Made by a program: the position numbers and the translations under genes. The notes under the pieces were generated by a model. It saw only the letters and a list, made by a program, of their open reading frames with translations, did no database searches and was not told the DNA's origin. From Streptomyces sp. SN-593 (lineage in GTDB: Bacteria; Actinomycetota; Actinomycetes; Streptomycetales; Streptomycetaceae): 64,000 bases of DNA. Below, one piece after another: positions 16,151 to 24,573 of this stretch. Position 1 is the stretch's first letter. Each line of letters opens with the position of its first letter. The stretch is taken from contig NZ_AP018365.1 of NCBI RefSeq assembly GCF_016756395.1, positions 4,736,001-4,800,000 on the forward strand, given 5' to 3'.

Positions 16151-16948
16151 ATGGCAGAGAGCAAGGTCGGCAAGGCCCCCCGAGTGGAGTCCCAGGTCGC
16201 GAAGGTCCGCAGGGCCCGCCGGATCAACCGCGAGCTCGCCGAGGTGTATCCGTACGCCCATCCGGAGCTGGACTTCGAGAATCCGTTCCAGCTCCTGATC
16301 GCCACGGTGCTGTCCGCGCAGACCACCGATCTGCGGGTGAACCAGACGACCCCCGCGCTGTTCGCGAAGTACCCCACGGCCGCGGACATGGCGGCGGCCG
16401 ACCCGGCGGACCTGGAGCAGATCCTGCGCCCCACCGGCTTCTTCCGGGCCAAGACGCGGTCCGTGCTGGGCCTGTCGGCCGCGCTGCGCGACGAGTTCGG
16501 CGGCGAGGTGCCCGGCCGTCTCGCGGACCTGACGAAACTGCCCGGCGTGGGCCGCAAGACCGCCAACGTGGTGCTGGGCAACGCGTTCGGCGTGCCCGGC
16601 ATCACCGTGGACACCCACTTCGGCCGGCTCTCGCGCCGGTTCGGCTGGTCCACCTCGCAGGACCCGGAGGAGGTCGAGCGGGACGTGGCCGCGCTCTTCC
16701 CCAAGTCGGACTGGACGATGCTGTCGCACCGCGTCGTCTTCCACGGCCGCCGGATGTGCCACGCCCGCAAGCCCGCCTGCGGGGTGTGCCCGATCGCGGC
16801 CCTCTGCCCGTCGTACGGCGAGGGCGAGACGGACCCGGAGAAGGCGACGAAGCTGCTGAAGTACGAGAAGGGCGGCTTCCCCGGGCAGCGGCTGAACCCG
16901 CCACCGGACTACCCGGGCCAACCCGCGCCGCCGTTGGGCGCCTCATGA
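16151..16948 (+). CDS. nth: Endonuclease III (base-excision repair DNA glycosylase/AP lyase)
   Basis: 265 residues from ATG 16151. The helix-hairpin-helix LPGVGRKTANVVL carries the catalytic lysine, VDTHFGRLSRRFG the catalytic aspartate, and CHARKPACGVCPIAALC gives the C-x6-C-x2-C-x5-C ligand set of the [4Fe-4S] cluster. It removes oxidised pyrimidines and nicks the abasic site. An N-terminal basic extension and a short proline-rich tail frame the core. The stop overlaps the ATG of the NUDIX gene by four bases (ATGA), so these are one operon. Confidence 0.96.
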   Translation: MAESKVGKAPRVESQVAKVRRARRINRELAEVYPYAHPELDFENPFQLLIATVLSAQTTDLRVNQTTPALFAKYPTAADMAAADPADLEQILRPTGFFRAKTRSVLGLSAALRDEFGGEVPGRLADLTKLPGVGRKTANVVLGNAFGVPGITVDTHFGRLSRRFGWSTSQDPEEVERDVAALFPKSDWTMLSHRVVFHGRRMCHARKPACGVCPIAALCPSYGEGETDPEKATKLLKYEKGGFPGQRLNPPPDYPGQPAPPLGAS

Positions 16949-17628
16949 CGCAGTCCTGGGAGGCCGGCGCGCCGAAGGTGGACGTCAGCGCCGGCGGGCT
17001 GCCCGGGTGGCTGGAGCCGGTGGCCGCGGCGGCCGTCACCATGCGGCCCGAGCAGCTCAGCCGGTTCCTGCTGCCCGACGGCGGCGGCCGGCAGTCGGCC
17101 GTCCTCGTGCTGTTCGGCGAGGGCGACCGGGGGCCGGACCTGCTGCTGATCGAGCGGTCCGCGGCGCTGCGCGCGCACGCCGGCCAGCCGTCCTTCCCGG
17201 GCGGCGCCCTCGACCCGGAGGACGGCGACCCGGAGGGGGAGGGCCCGCTGCGCGCCGCGCTGCGCGAGGCCGAGGAGGAGACCGGGCTGGACCCGGCGGG
17301 AGTGCAGGTGTTCGGGGTGCTGCCGCGGCTGTACATCCCGGTGAGCGGCTTCGTGGTCACCCCGGTGCTGGGCTGGTGGCGCGAGCCGAGCCCGGTCCGG
17401 GCGGTCGACCCCGCGGAGACCGCGCGCGTCTTCCGGGTCCCCGTGACGGATCTCACCGACCCGGCCAACCGTGCGACCCTCGTGCACCCCAGCGGTTTCC
17501 GCGGCTCGGCCTTCCTCGTCCAAGGCGCCCTGGTGTGGGGGTTCACCGCGGGCATCATCGACAAGTTGCTGCACTACGCGGGCTGGGAGCGGCCCTGGGA
17601 CCGGGACCGGACCGTCCCGCTCGGCTAG
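16945..17628 (+). CDS. NUDIX hydrolase, CoA-pyrophosphatase (NudL-like) type
   Basis: 227 residues from ATG 16945, overlapping nth. It contains the extended motif RSAALRAHAGQPSFPGGALD typical of CoA-type NUDIX enzymes and the NUDIX box beginning after it, with AALREAEEETGLDP holding the REx2EE metal ligands. Family members hydrolyse CoA or acyl-CoA to 3'-phosphoadenosine monophosphate and phosphopantetheine. Coupling with an oxidative-damage glycosylase suggests a housekeeping clean-up pair, though this is positional inference. The next gene on the strand starts 49 bases later. Confidence 0.88.
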   Translation: MTQSWEAGAPKVDVSAGGLPGWLEPVAAAAVTMRPEQLSRFLLPDGGGRQSAVLVLFGEGDRGPDLLLIERSAALRAHAGQPSFPGGALDPEDGDPEGEGPLRAALREAEEETGLDPAGVQVFGVLPRLYIPVSGFVVTPVLGWWREPSPVRAVDPAETARVFRVPVTDLTDPANRATLVHPSGFRGSAFLVQGALVWGFTAGIIDKLLHYAGWERPWDRDRTVPLG

Positions 17629-17676
17629 CGACGGGCAGCGCCGTAAGGCCCCACGCGCTCAGGCCGACGTGAGACC

Positions 17677-18885
17677 GTGTTCCCCGTGAACGTGCTGGAC
17701 ATCCTGCTCATCCTCGCCGCCCTGTGGTTCGCCGTGATCGGCTACCGGCAGGGTTTCGTCGTCGGCGTCATGTCGGTGATCGGCTTCCTCGGCGGCGGCC
17801 TGGCCGCGGTCTACCTCCTGCCGCTGCTGTGGGACAAGGCGACGGACGACGCGACCCCCGGTTCGGTCGCGGTGATGTCCGCGGTCGTGATCGTGATCGT
17901 GTGCGCCTCGGTGGGGCAGGCGCTCACCACGCACCTGGGCAACAAGGCCCGCACCCGCATCACCTGGTCCCCGGCCAGAGCCCTGGACGCGAGCGGCGGC
18001 GCGCTGGTCAACGTGCTGGCGATGCTGCTGGTGGCCTGGCTGATCGGCAGCGCGCTGGCGACCACGACGCTGCCGACGATAGGGCGCGAGGTGCGGTCGT
18101 CGAGGGTGCTGATCGGGGTGTCCCGGGTGATGCCGCAGTCGGCCGACTCCTGGTTCGACGACTTCAGCGACACCCTCGCGCAGAACGGCCTGCCGCAGGT
18201 CTTCGGCACGTTCGGCTCCGAGCCGATCACGTCGGTGCCCGCGCCGGACCCCGCGCTGGTCGGCAGTCAGGCGGTGGCCGACACCCGCGGCAGCATCGTC
18301 AAGGTCGTCGGCACCGCCCCGAGCTGCGGGAAGGTGCTGGAGGGCTCGGGGTTCGTCTTCGCCAAGGACCGGGTGATGACCAACGCCCACGTCGTCGGCG
18401 GCGTCTCCGAGCCCACCGTGCAGATCGGCGGCAAGGGTCGGCTGCACGACGCCCGGGTGGTCCTCTACGACTGGCAGCGCGACATCGCCGTGCTCGACGT
18501 GCCCGGGCTGGACGCGCCCCCGCTGCAGTTCACCCCGCAGGCCGAGCAGAGCAGGGACGACGCGATCGTGGCCGGGTTCCCCGAGAACGGACCCTTCGAC
18601 GTGCGCGCCGCCCGGATCCGGGACCGCATCAAGGCCAGCGGACCCGACATCTACCACCGTGGCACCGTGCACCGCGACGTGTACTCGCTGTACGCGACGG
18701 TCCGGGCGGGCAACTCCGGCGGCCCGCTGCTGACCACCGGCGGGCAGGTGGCCGGGGTCGTCTTCGCCAAGTCCCTGGACGACTCGAACACCGGCTACGC
18801 GCTCACCGCCGCCGAGGTGGCGCCGGACGTGACGGCCGGGCGTACCGCGGAACGGCAGGTCAGCACGCAGGGCTGCGCGCTGTGA
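17677..18885 (+). CDS. marP: MarP-like membrane serine protease (CvpA + trypsin-like domains)
   Basis: 402 residues from GTG 17677. Four membrane helices occupy about residues 7-125 (CvpA/colicin-V-production-like), followed by an extracytoplasmic trypsin-like protease. The catalytic triad is visible as H238 (MTNAHVV), D269 (DWQRDIAVLD) and S347 (AGNSGGPLL). C217 and C400 sit where the stabilising disulfide of mycobacterial MarP is found. In Mycobacterium tuberculosis MarP protects against acid and activates a peptidoglycan hydrolase; the Nth-NUDIX-MarP order is shared with mycobacteria, supporting orthology. A start at GTG 17686 is possible. Confidence 0.9.
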   Translation: MFPVNVLDILLILAALWFAVIGYRQGFVVGVMSVIGFLGGGLAAVYLLPLLWDKATDDATPGSVAVMSAVVIVIVCASVGQALTTHLGNKARTRITWSPARALDASGGALVNVLAMLLVAWLIGSALATTTLPTIGREVRSSRVLIGVSRVMPQSADSWFDDFSDTLAQNGLPQVFGTFGSEPITSVPAPDPALVGSQAVADTRGSIVKVVGTAPSCGKVLEGSGFVFAKDRVMTNAHVVGGVSEPTVQIGGKGRLHDARVVLYDWQRDIAVLDVPGLDAPPLQFTPQAEQSRDDAIVAGFPENGPFDVRAARIRDRIKASGPDIYHRGTVHRDVYSLYATVRAGNSGGPLLTTGGQVAGVVFAKSLDDSNTGYALTAAEVAPDVTAGRTAERQVSTQGCAL

Positions 18886-19190
18886 CGGTGAACGGGGGAG
18901 CCGTCCTCATTCCCTCACATGGCGCAACCGCGCGCTGACCCAGCGGGCCCGCCGGCCGAGTATGCGGGGAATGCCGAGGCGACCGGCCCCGGCGGGCAGC
19001 AGCGTCACCCGGACGGACCGGTCGGCGGCTGCGGAGCTTCGGTGAGTGCGTGAAACGTCACGGTAGTCGTGCGTCGAACCCATAAGGAGCTACGTGCCCG
19101 CACCACCCGGTCGGTAATCGCGTTGCGGTCGTCCGATTGGCTTATGCGCCCGGCAATTTGACGATCATGCGATGGTCGTACCGGTGGGGC
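18886..19190. other. Intergenic region between convergent genes, with a mini-ORF
   Basis: A 305-base gap. It contains CGTGAAACGTCACG (19049-19062), arms CGTGA/TCACG around four bases, which may be a regulator site. At 19083-19088 there is a good ribosome-binding sequence (AAGGAG) followed by a seven-codon frame from GTG (about 19093) that stops at TAA. Since both flanking genes point into the gap, such signals are unexpected and may be remnants of a lost forward gene. No larger coding region is supported. Confidence 0.4.
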
Positions 19191-20198
19191 TCATCGATCC
19201 GGTTCCGGGTCCCTGAGCCAGTTGACCAGCTCGGTGGAGAAGGCCACCGGGTCCTCCTCGTGCGGGAAGTGCCCGAGGCCGTCGAAGAGCCGCCAGCGGT
19301 AGGGCGCCTCGACGTACTCCCCGCTGCCCGCCACGTTCCTGGTGCCGATCGCGGGGTCGAGCGAGCCGTGCATCTGGAGGGTGGGCACCCGGACCGGGCG
19401 CTTCATCCGGCGGTTGAACTGGAGGCCGTCCGGCCGGGCCATCGACCGCACCATCCAGCGGAACGGCTCGACCGCGCAGTGGGCCGTGGACGGGATCCGC
19501 ATCGCCTCGCGGTAGACGTCGATAGCCTCCTCGTCCAGCGGCTGCGGCCCCGACCAGTCCCGGATCAGCCGGCCGACCATCGCCGCGTCGTCGGCGACGA
19601 GTTGCCGCTCGGGCACCCAGGGGCGCTGGAAGCCCCAGACGTAGCCGCCGGCCCTGCTCTGCCGCAGGTCGGTGAGCATCGAGGTCCGCCAGCGCCGCGG
19701 GTGGGGCATCGAGCACACCACCAGGCGTCGTACCAGCTTCGGCCGCATCGCGGCGGCGGTCCAGGCCAGGTAGCCGCCCAGGTCGTGGCCGACCACCGCG
19801 GCGTCCGGCTCGCCGAGCGAACGGATCACGCCGGTCACGTCGAGCGCCAGGTTGCCCGGGTCGTAGCCCCGGGGCGTACGGTCGCTGCCGCCGACCCCGC
19901 GCAGGTCCATCGCGACCGCGCGGAAGCCGGCGTCGGCGAGCGCGGTCAACTGGTGCCGCCAGGCCCACCAGAACTGCGGGAAGCCGTGCAGGAGCAGTAC
20001 GAGTGGGCCGTCACCGGCTTCGGCGATGTGGAAGCGGGCGCCGTTCGCGGCCACGTCGCGGTGGGTCCAGGGGCCGTCGAGGCGTGGAACCTGGCCGCTG
20101 ACGCGGGGGGCGGGGCCGGGCCCGGGGCCGAGGTCGGGCCCGGGGCCCGGATCGGGCCGACGGGGTTGGCTGGGCGACGACCCGGCGGGGAGGCTCAT
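19191..20198 (-). CDS. Alpha/beta hydrolase, epoxide hydrolase-like
   Basis: 335 residues on the reverse strand from ATG 20198. After a Gly/Pro-rich leader of about 35 residues it shows LLLHGFPQFWWAWRHQL (oxyanion HGFP), DLRGVGGSDRTPRGYD, the nucleophile elbow VVGHDLGGYLAW with Asp in place of Ser, and the C-terminal GLGHFPHEEDP with the catalytic His. Asp nucleophile and the HGFP motif are characteristic of epoxide hydrolases and haloalkane dehalogenases; substrate is unknown. The leader may be over-extended and a later start is possible. It is followed upstream on the same strand by the holin-like gene 13 bases away, so they are likely co-transcribed. Confidence 0.85.
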   Translation of the reverse strand: MSLPAGSSPSQPRRPDPGPGPDLGPGPGPAPRVSGQVPRLDGPWTHRDVAANGARFHIAEAGDGPLVLLLHGFPQFWWAWRHQLTALADAGFRAVAMDLRGVGGSDRTPRGYDPGNLALDVTGVIRSLGEPDAAVVGHDLGGYLAWTAAAMRPKLVRRLVVCSMPHPRRWRTSMLTDLRQSRAGGYVWGFQRPWVPERQLVADDAAMVGRLIRDWSGPQPLDEEAIDVYREAMRIPSTAHCAVEPFRWMVRSMARPDGLQFNRRMKRPVRVPTLQMHGSLDPAIGTRNVAGSGEYVEAPYRWRLFDGLGHFPHEEDPVAFSTELVNWLRDPEPDR

Positions 20199-20211
20199 GG
20201 GGACGAGCGTG

Positions 20212-20688
20212 TCACATCTTCGTTTCGAGCGCGGGAGCCGCGACCGTGGCGCCCAACGGCTCAGCGCCCTGCGGGGCGAGGTCGCGCGGGTGCGGCTTGG
20301 CCTTCTGCAGCACCGCCGCGGTCTGCTTGGCCGAGGCGATCGAACGCTCCGGCTTCTTCACCTTCCGGAACCGCCCGTACGCCAGCAGGCCGAGGAGCAG
20401 GCCGAGGAGCACGAAGGCGCCGCACACGATGCCGAACGAGGCGTCCAGCGGCAGTCCGGTGCGGTGGATGACGTACGCCAGCGCCATGCAGCCCATCGGC
20501 ACCGCGAACAGGCAGAGCGCCAGCGCGACGACCAGCGACCCGCTGCCGATCGCGGCGCGTTTCACGTCCTGCCTGATCTCGGTCTTGGCCAGCGCGATCT
20601 CGTCGTGCACCAGGGCGGACAGTTCCGCCGTGGCGGAGGAGAACAGCTCGCCGAGGCTGCGCTCGTCACCGTTCGAGGCTGGGCTCAT
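20212..20688 (-). CDS. Phage-holin-like/DUF1469 membrane protein
   Basis: 158 residues on the reverse strand from ATG 20686-20688, with ACGGAGGACTCG upstream deciding this start over a longer frame. The N-terminal amphipathic part (SLGELFSSATAELSALVHDEIALAKTE) and two membrane helices (SLVVALALCLFAVPMGCMALAYVI and ASFGIVCGAFVLLGLLLGLLAYG) followed by a basic tail are typical of the actinobacterial holin-X/DUF1469 group. Despite the name these are chromosomal and not linked to phage lysis here; function is unknown, with suggestions of membrane stress. It lies between nhaA and the hydrolase in one reverse-strand run. Confidence 0.82.
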   Translation of the reverse strand: MSPASNGDERSLGELFSSATAELSALVHDEIALAKTEIRQDVKRAAIGSGSLVVALALCLFAVPMGCMALAYVIHRTGLPLDASFGIVCGAFVLLGLLLGLLAYGRFRKVKKPERSIASAKQTAAVLQKAKPHPRDLAPQGAEPLGATVAAPALETKM

Positions 20689-20781
20689 CGAGTCCTCCGT
20701 CGTCGTCGCACCGCTTCGCTCGCGGGTCGTGGTGGGGCCGGGCAAGTGTCCGGGCACGTAATGTCTGCCCCCGATCATGCC

Positions 20782-22218
20782 TTACGTGCCGTCAGGGCCG
20801 CCCGCCCGCCGTCGCCGGGCGAGCTCGGCGAGCCTGCGGTGCTCGGCGGCCTCCTGCTCCAGGAGCTCGGCCATCCTCAGGTGATGGGCGGGTTCGTCCT
20901 GCTCGTAGACGTCGGGAACACCGTCGGCGTCGGTGTCGAGTTCCTCGTCCTCGGTCAGGCGGCGGTAGCGGTCGTTGCGCAGTTTGAGCAGGATCGCGGC
21001 CAGCACGGCCGCGGTGACCGAGGCGACGAGTACGGCGGCCTTGGCCTCGTCGGCGAGCTGCGGGCGGTCGGTGAAGGCGAGTTCGCCGATCAGCAGGGAC
21101 ACGGTGAAGCCGATGCCGGACAGCGTCGCGAGCGCCAGGACGTCCGGCCAGCGCAGGTCGGGGTTGAGCCGGGCGCGGGTGAAGCGGACCGCCAGCCAGG
21201 TCCCGCCGAACACGCCGATCGCCTTGCCGCAGACCAGGCCGAGGAGGATGCCGAGGGTCTCCGGGCGCCGGAACACGTCGCCGAGCGCGCCGCCGGAGAC
21301 CGACACGCCCGCCGCGAACAACGCGAACAGCGGCACGGCCAGGCCCGCCGAGAACGGCCGCACCAGGTGCTCGACGCGCTCGGCCGGTGCCTGCTCCTCC
21401 CCCTCCCGCCGGGAGCAGCGCAGCAACAAGCCCATGGCGACGCCCGAAATCGTGGCGTGGACGCCGCTGTTGTACATCAGCGTCCAGGTGACGAGCGCGA
21501 GCGGCACGTACACGTACCAGCCGTGCACGCCGGCCCGTTGCAGCAGCCAGAACAGCGCCAGGCACGCCCCCGCACCCGCGAGGGCGGCGAAGTCGATGCC
21601 CGAGGTGAAGAAGATCGCGATGATCAGGATCGCGAAGAGGTCGTCCACGACGGCGAGGGTGAGCAGGAACGCGCGCAGCGCGGCGGGCAGGGCGGTGCCG
21701 AGGACGGCGAGCACGGCGAGCGCGAACGCGATGTCGGTGGCGGTGGGCACTGCCCAGCCCTCCAACGAGCCGCCCCCGGCGGTGGCGACCAGCGTGTAGA
21801 CCAGCGCGGGCGCCGCCATTCCGCACAGGGCGGCGACGACGGGGAGTACGGCCTTGGCCGGCTCGCGCAGCTCACCGCTGACGAGCTCGCGCTTGAGTTC
21901 GATGCCCGCGACGAAGAAGAAGACGGCGAGCAGGCCGTCCGACGACCAGTGCGCCACGGACAGGTGCAGGCCGAGCGCGGACGGACCGAAGGGGAAGTGG
22001 GCCGTGGACGCGTAGCTGTGGTGGAGGGTGTTCGCCCAGATGAGGGCGACGACGGCGGAGAGCAGCAGGAGGACGCCTCCGACGGTCTCCGCGCGCAGGG
22101 CGTCGGTGACGAAGTTGCGTTCGGGCAGTGGGAGCCGGCCGAACAGGTCGGAGGAGCGGCGGCGCGGCTGCTCGGTCACGGGGGCGGCCTCCTGGGCGTC
22201 GTCGCCGGCTGCGGACAC
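20782..22218 (-). CDS. nhaA: Na+/H+ antiporter NhaA
   Basis: 478 residues on the reverse strand from GTG 22218. About eleven to twelve membrane helices with NhaA signatures: DGLLAVFFFVAGIELKRELV, the essential Asp pair in LTLAVVDDLFAILIIAIFF, GWAVPTATDIAFALAVL, and GIGFTVSLLIGELAF. It exchanges external protons for internal Na+ to control pH and salt. The C-terminal tail after about residue 405 is soluble and charged (a DTDADGVPDVYEQDEP stretch resembling a calcium-binding type 3 repeat), longer than in enteric NhaA. It lies downstream of acsA on the same strand but a strong terminator separates them. Confidence 0.94.
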   Translation of the reverse strand: MSAAGDDAQEAAPVTEQPRRRSSDLFGRLPLPERNFVTDALRAETVGGVLLLLSAVVALIWANTLHHSYASTAHFPFGPSALGLHLSVAHWSSDGLLAVFFFVAGIELKRELVSGELREPAKAVLPVVAALCGMAAPALVYTLVATAGGGSLEGWAVPTATDIAFALAVLAVLGTALPAALRAFLLTLAVVDDLFAILIIAIFFTSGIDFAALAGAGACLALFWLLQRAGVHGWYVYVPLALVTWTLMYNSGVHATISGVAMGLLLRCSRREGEEQAPAERVEHLVRPFSAGLAVPLFALFAAGVSVSGGALGDVFRRPETLGILLGLVCGKAIGVFGGTWLAVRFTRARLNPDLRWPDVLALATLSGIGFTVSLLIGELAFTDRPQLADEAKAAVLVASVTAAVLAAILLKLRNDRYRRLTEDEELDTDADGVPDVYEQDEPAHHLRMAELLEQEAAEHRRLAELARRRRAGGPDGT

Positions 22219-22383
22219 GGATGTCGTGTGTGCCGATCAGACTTCCCGGCGCGCCCATCAGTCTGGTCGCGGTGGTGAGGTGACGCGGGGTGAGTTTGAC
22301 CCGGATGGGTGAAGGGGCTGGAGTGGCGAGGGGCGGAGTGGCGAAGGGGCGAGGGGCCGAGGGGCCGAGGCGGGCGAGGTGGC

Positions 22384-22423
22384 GAGGGGGCGCCCGCACT
22401 GCTCGCAGTGCGGGCGCCCCCTC
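22384..22423 (-). terminator. Strong terminator downstream of acsA
   Basis: A perfect 18-base-pair stem: GAGGGGGCGCCCGCACTG (22384-22401) pairs with CAGTGCGGGCGCCCCCTC (22406-22423) around a four-base loop. It sits 105 bases after the acsA stop and 166 bases before the nhaA start, both reverse. The rest of 22219-22527 shows no gene; 22315-22385 is a purine-rich run of GGCGAGG-like words. Confidence 0.85.
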
Positions 22424-22527
22424 GGGAGCGTGCCGGTGGTGGCGGGCGCGGGGCTGTTTGTGGTGTGCCCGGCCCTGACCCGTGCCCTGTCGTGCCGCTC
22501 CGGTGCGGTGCGGTGCGGTGCGGCGCC

Positions 22528-24486
22528 TCAGTCCTCGCTGGGAGCGGAGGGCAGCTTGCTCTGGATGAGGTCCATGACGGAGGAGTCGGTGAGGGTGGTG
22601 ACGTCACCCAGCTCGCGGTTCTCCGCGACATCGCGCAGCAGGCGGCGCATGATCTTGCCCGAACGGGTCTTGGGCAGCTCGGAGACGATCAGGACCCGCT
22701 TCGGCTTGGCGATCGGGCCGAGCGTCTTGCCGACGTGGTCGCGCAGTTCGCCGACGAGTTCGGCGCTGTCCTCGGCGCTGCCGCGCAGGATGACGAACGC
22801 GACGATGGCCTGCCCGGTGGTCTCGTCGGCGGCGCCGACCACGGCGGACTCGGCGACCTTGGGGTGCGAGACGAGCGCGGACTCGACCTCGGTGGTGGAG
22901 ATGTTGTGGCCGGAGACCAGCATCACGTCATCCACCCGGCCGAGCAGCCAGATGTCGCCGTCGTCGTCCTTCTTCGCGCCGTCGCCGGCGAAGTAGCGGC
23001 CGGGGAAGCGGGACCAGTAGGTGTCGATGTAGCGCTGGTCGTCGCCCCAGATGGTGCGGAGCATCGACGGCCACGGCTCGGTGAGCACCAGGTAGCCGCC
23101 CGAGCCGTCGGGCACCTCGTTCGCCTCGTCGTCCACGACGGTGGCCGCGATGCCGGGCAGCGGCGTCTGCGCGGAGCCGGGCTTGGTCTCGGTCACCCCG
23201 GGCAGCGGGCTGATCATCATGGAGCCGGTCTCGGTCTGCCACCAGGTGTCCACGATCGGCGTCTTGCCGGCGCCGATGTGCTCGCGGTACCAGACCCACG
23301 CCTCGGGGTTGATCGGTTCGCCGACGCTGCCCAGGACGCGCAGGCTGCTCAGGTCGTAGTTCGCGGGGATGTCGTCGCCCCACTTCATGAACGTGCGGAT
23401 CGCCGTCGGCGCGGTGTAGAGGATCGTGACGCCGTACTTCTGCACGATCTCCCAGAACCGGCCCTGGTGCGGGGTGTCGGGCGTGCCCTCGTAGATCACC
23501 TGGGTGGCGCCGTTGGAGAGCGGGCCGTAGACGATGTACGAGTGGCCGGTGACCCAGCCGATGTCCGCGGTGCACCAGAAGACGTCCGTCTCCGGCTTGA
23601 GGTCGAAGACGGCGTGGTGGGTGTAGCTGGCCTGGGTGAGGTAGCCGCCGGAGGTGTGCAGGATGCCCTTCGGCTTACCGGTGGTGCCCGAGGTGTAGAG
23701 GATGAACAGCGGGTGCTCGGCCTCGAACGCCTCGGGGGTGTGCTCGGTGGACTGGCGACCGGTGATGTCGTGCCACCACACGTCGCGGCCCTCGGTCCAC
23801 GCCACGTCCTGGCCGGTGCGGCGGACCACGAGGACGTGCTCGACCTGCGGGGTGCGGGCCACCGCGTCGTCGATGGCCGGCTTGAGCGCGGACGGCTTGC
23901 CCCGGCGGTAGCCGCCGTCGGCGGTGATCACCAGCTTCGCGTCGGCGTCGTCGATCCGGGAGGCGACGGCGTCGGACGAGAAGCCGCCGAAGACCACGGA
24001 GTGCGCGGCGCCGATCCGGGCACAGGCCAGCATCGCGACCACGGCCTCGGGGATCATCGGCAGGTAGACCGCGACGCGGTCGCCCTTACGCACGCCGAGT
24101 TCGGTCAGCGCGTTGGCGGCGCGGGACACCTCGTCCTTCAGCTCCGCGTAGGTGATCGCGCGGCTGTCGCCCGGCTCGCCCTCGAAGTGGATGGCGACGC
24201 GGTCGCCGTGGCCGGCCTCGACATGGCGGTCCACGCAGTTGTAGGCGACGTTCAGCCGGCCGTCCGCGAACCACTTCGCGAACGGCGGGTTCGACCAGTC
24301 GAGCGTCTGGGTGGGCTCGGTCTCCCAGGTCAGGCGGCGGGCCTGCTCGGCCCAGAAGCCCAGCCGGTCGGCCTTGGCCTGTTCGTACGCGGCCGCGGTG
24401 ACATTGGCCGCAGCGGCCAGTTCTTTCGGGGGAGCAAACCGCCGCTCCTCCTTCAGCAGGTTGGCCAGGCTCTCGTTGCTGCTCAC
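22528..24486 (-). CDS. acsA: Acetyl-CoA synthetase (AMP-forming)
   Basis: 652 residues on the reverse strand from GTG 24486, normal length for Acs. Clear motifs: the A3 P-loop YTSGTTGKPKGILH, DIGWVTGHSYIVYGPL, TWWQTETGSMMISPL, YFAGDGAKKDDDGDIWLLGR and the C-terminal PKTRSGKIMRRLLR, whose lysine is the known site of inhibitory acetylation in bacterial Acs. It converts acetate, ATP and CoA to acetyl-CoA via acetyl-AMP. Its ribosome-binding site lies inside one arm of a perfect 13-base inverted repeat, which suggests control of translation or a regulator site (see separate entry). Confidence 0.97.
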   Translation of the reverse strand: MSSNESLANLLKEERRFAPPKELAAAANVTAAAYEQAKADRLGFWAEQARRLTWETEPTQTLDWSNPPFAKWFADGRLNVAYNCVDRHVEAGHGDRVAIHFEGEPGDSRAITYAELKDEVSRAANALTELGVRKGDRVAVYLPMIPEAVVAMLACARIGAAHSVVFGGFSSDAVASRIDDADAKLVITADGGYRRGKPSALKPAIDDAVARTPQVEHVLVVRRTGQDVAWTEGRDVWWHDITGRQSTEHTPEAFEAEHPLFILYTSGTTGKPKGILHTSGGYLTQASYTHHAVFDLKPETDVFWCTADIGWVTGHSYIVYGPLSNGATQVIYEGTPDTPHQGRFWEIVQKYGVTILYTAPTAIRTFMKWGDDIPANYDLSSLRVLGSVGEPINPEAWVWYREHIGAGKTPIVDTWWQTETGSMMISPLPGVTETKPGSAQTPLPGIAATVVDDEANEVPDGSGGYLVLTEPWPSMLRTIWGDDQRYIDTYWSRFPGRYFAGDGAKKDDDGDIWLLGRVDDVMLVSGHNISTTEVESALVSHPKVAESAVVGAADETTGQAIVAFVILRGSAEDSAELVGELRDHVGKTLGPIAKPKRVLIVSELPKTRSGKIMRRLLRDVAENRELGDVTTLTDSSVMDLIQSKLPSAPSED

Positions 24487-24493
24487 GCCAGCT

Positions 24494-24556
24494 CCTTGTC
24501 AGGGTGTCCCAGATGTCCCGCCACTACCTCATCAGTCCTGAAGCACCCTGACAAGG
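24494..24556 (-). promoter_or_regulatory. acsA: Inverted repeat overlapping the acsA ribosome-binding site
   Basis: CCTTGTCAGGGTG (24494-24506) and CACCCTGACAAGG (24544-24556) are exact reverse complements separated by 37 bases. On the transcribed (reverse) strand the second arm reads CACCCTGACAAGG directly followed by AGCTGGC and the GTG start, so the Shine-Dalgarno AAGGAG is partly buried in the stem. It may be an RNA switch, a protein-binding site, or a long-loop terminator for the upstream SulP-carbonic anhydrase gene, whose stop lies 18 bases away. The repeat is seen; function is inferred. Confidence 0.65.
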
Positions 24557-24573
24557 GTTCCCGAAGAACTGGT

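Noticed and set aside
20212..20688. Prophage remnant because of the holin-like protein
   Set aside because: No other phage gene is present and this family is a normal chromosomal gene next to nhaA.
24494..24556. Hammerhead ribozyme suggested by CTGATGAG in the acsA leader loop
   Set aside because: The required GAAA core and three-stem arrangement are not present around it.
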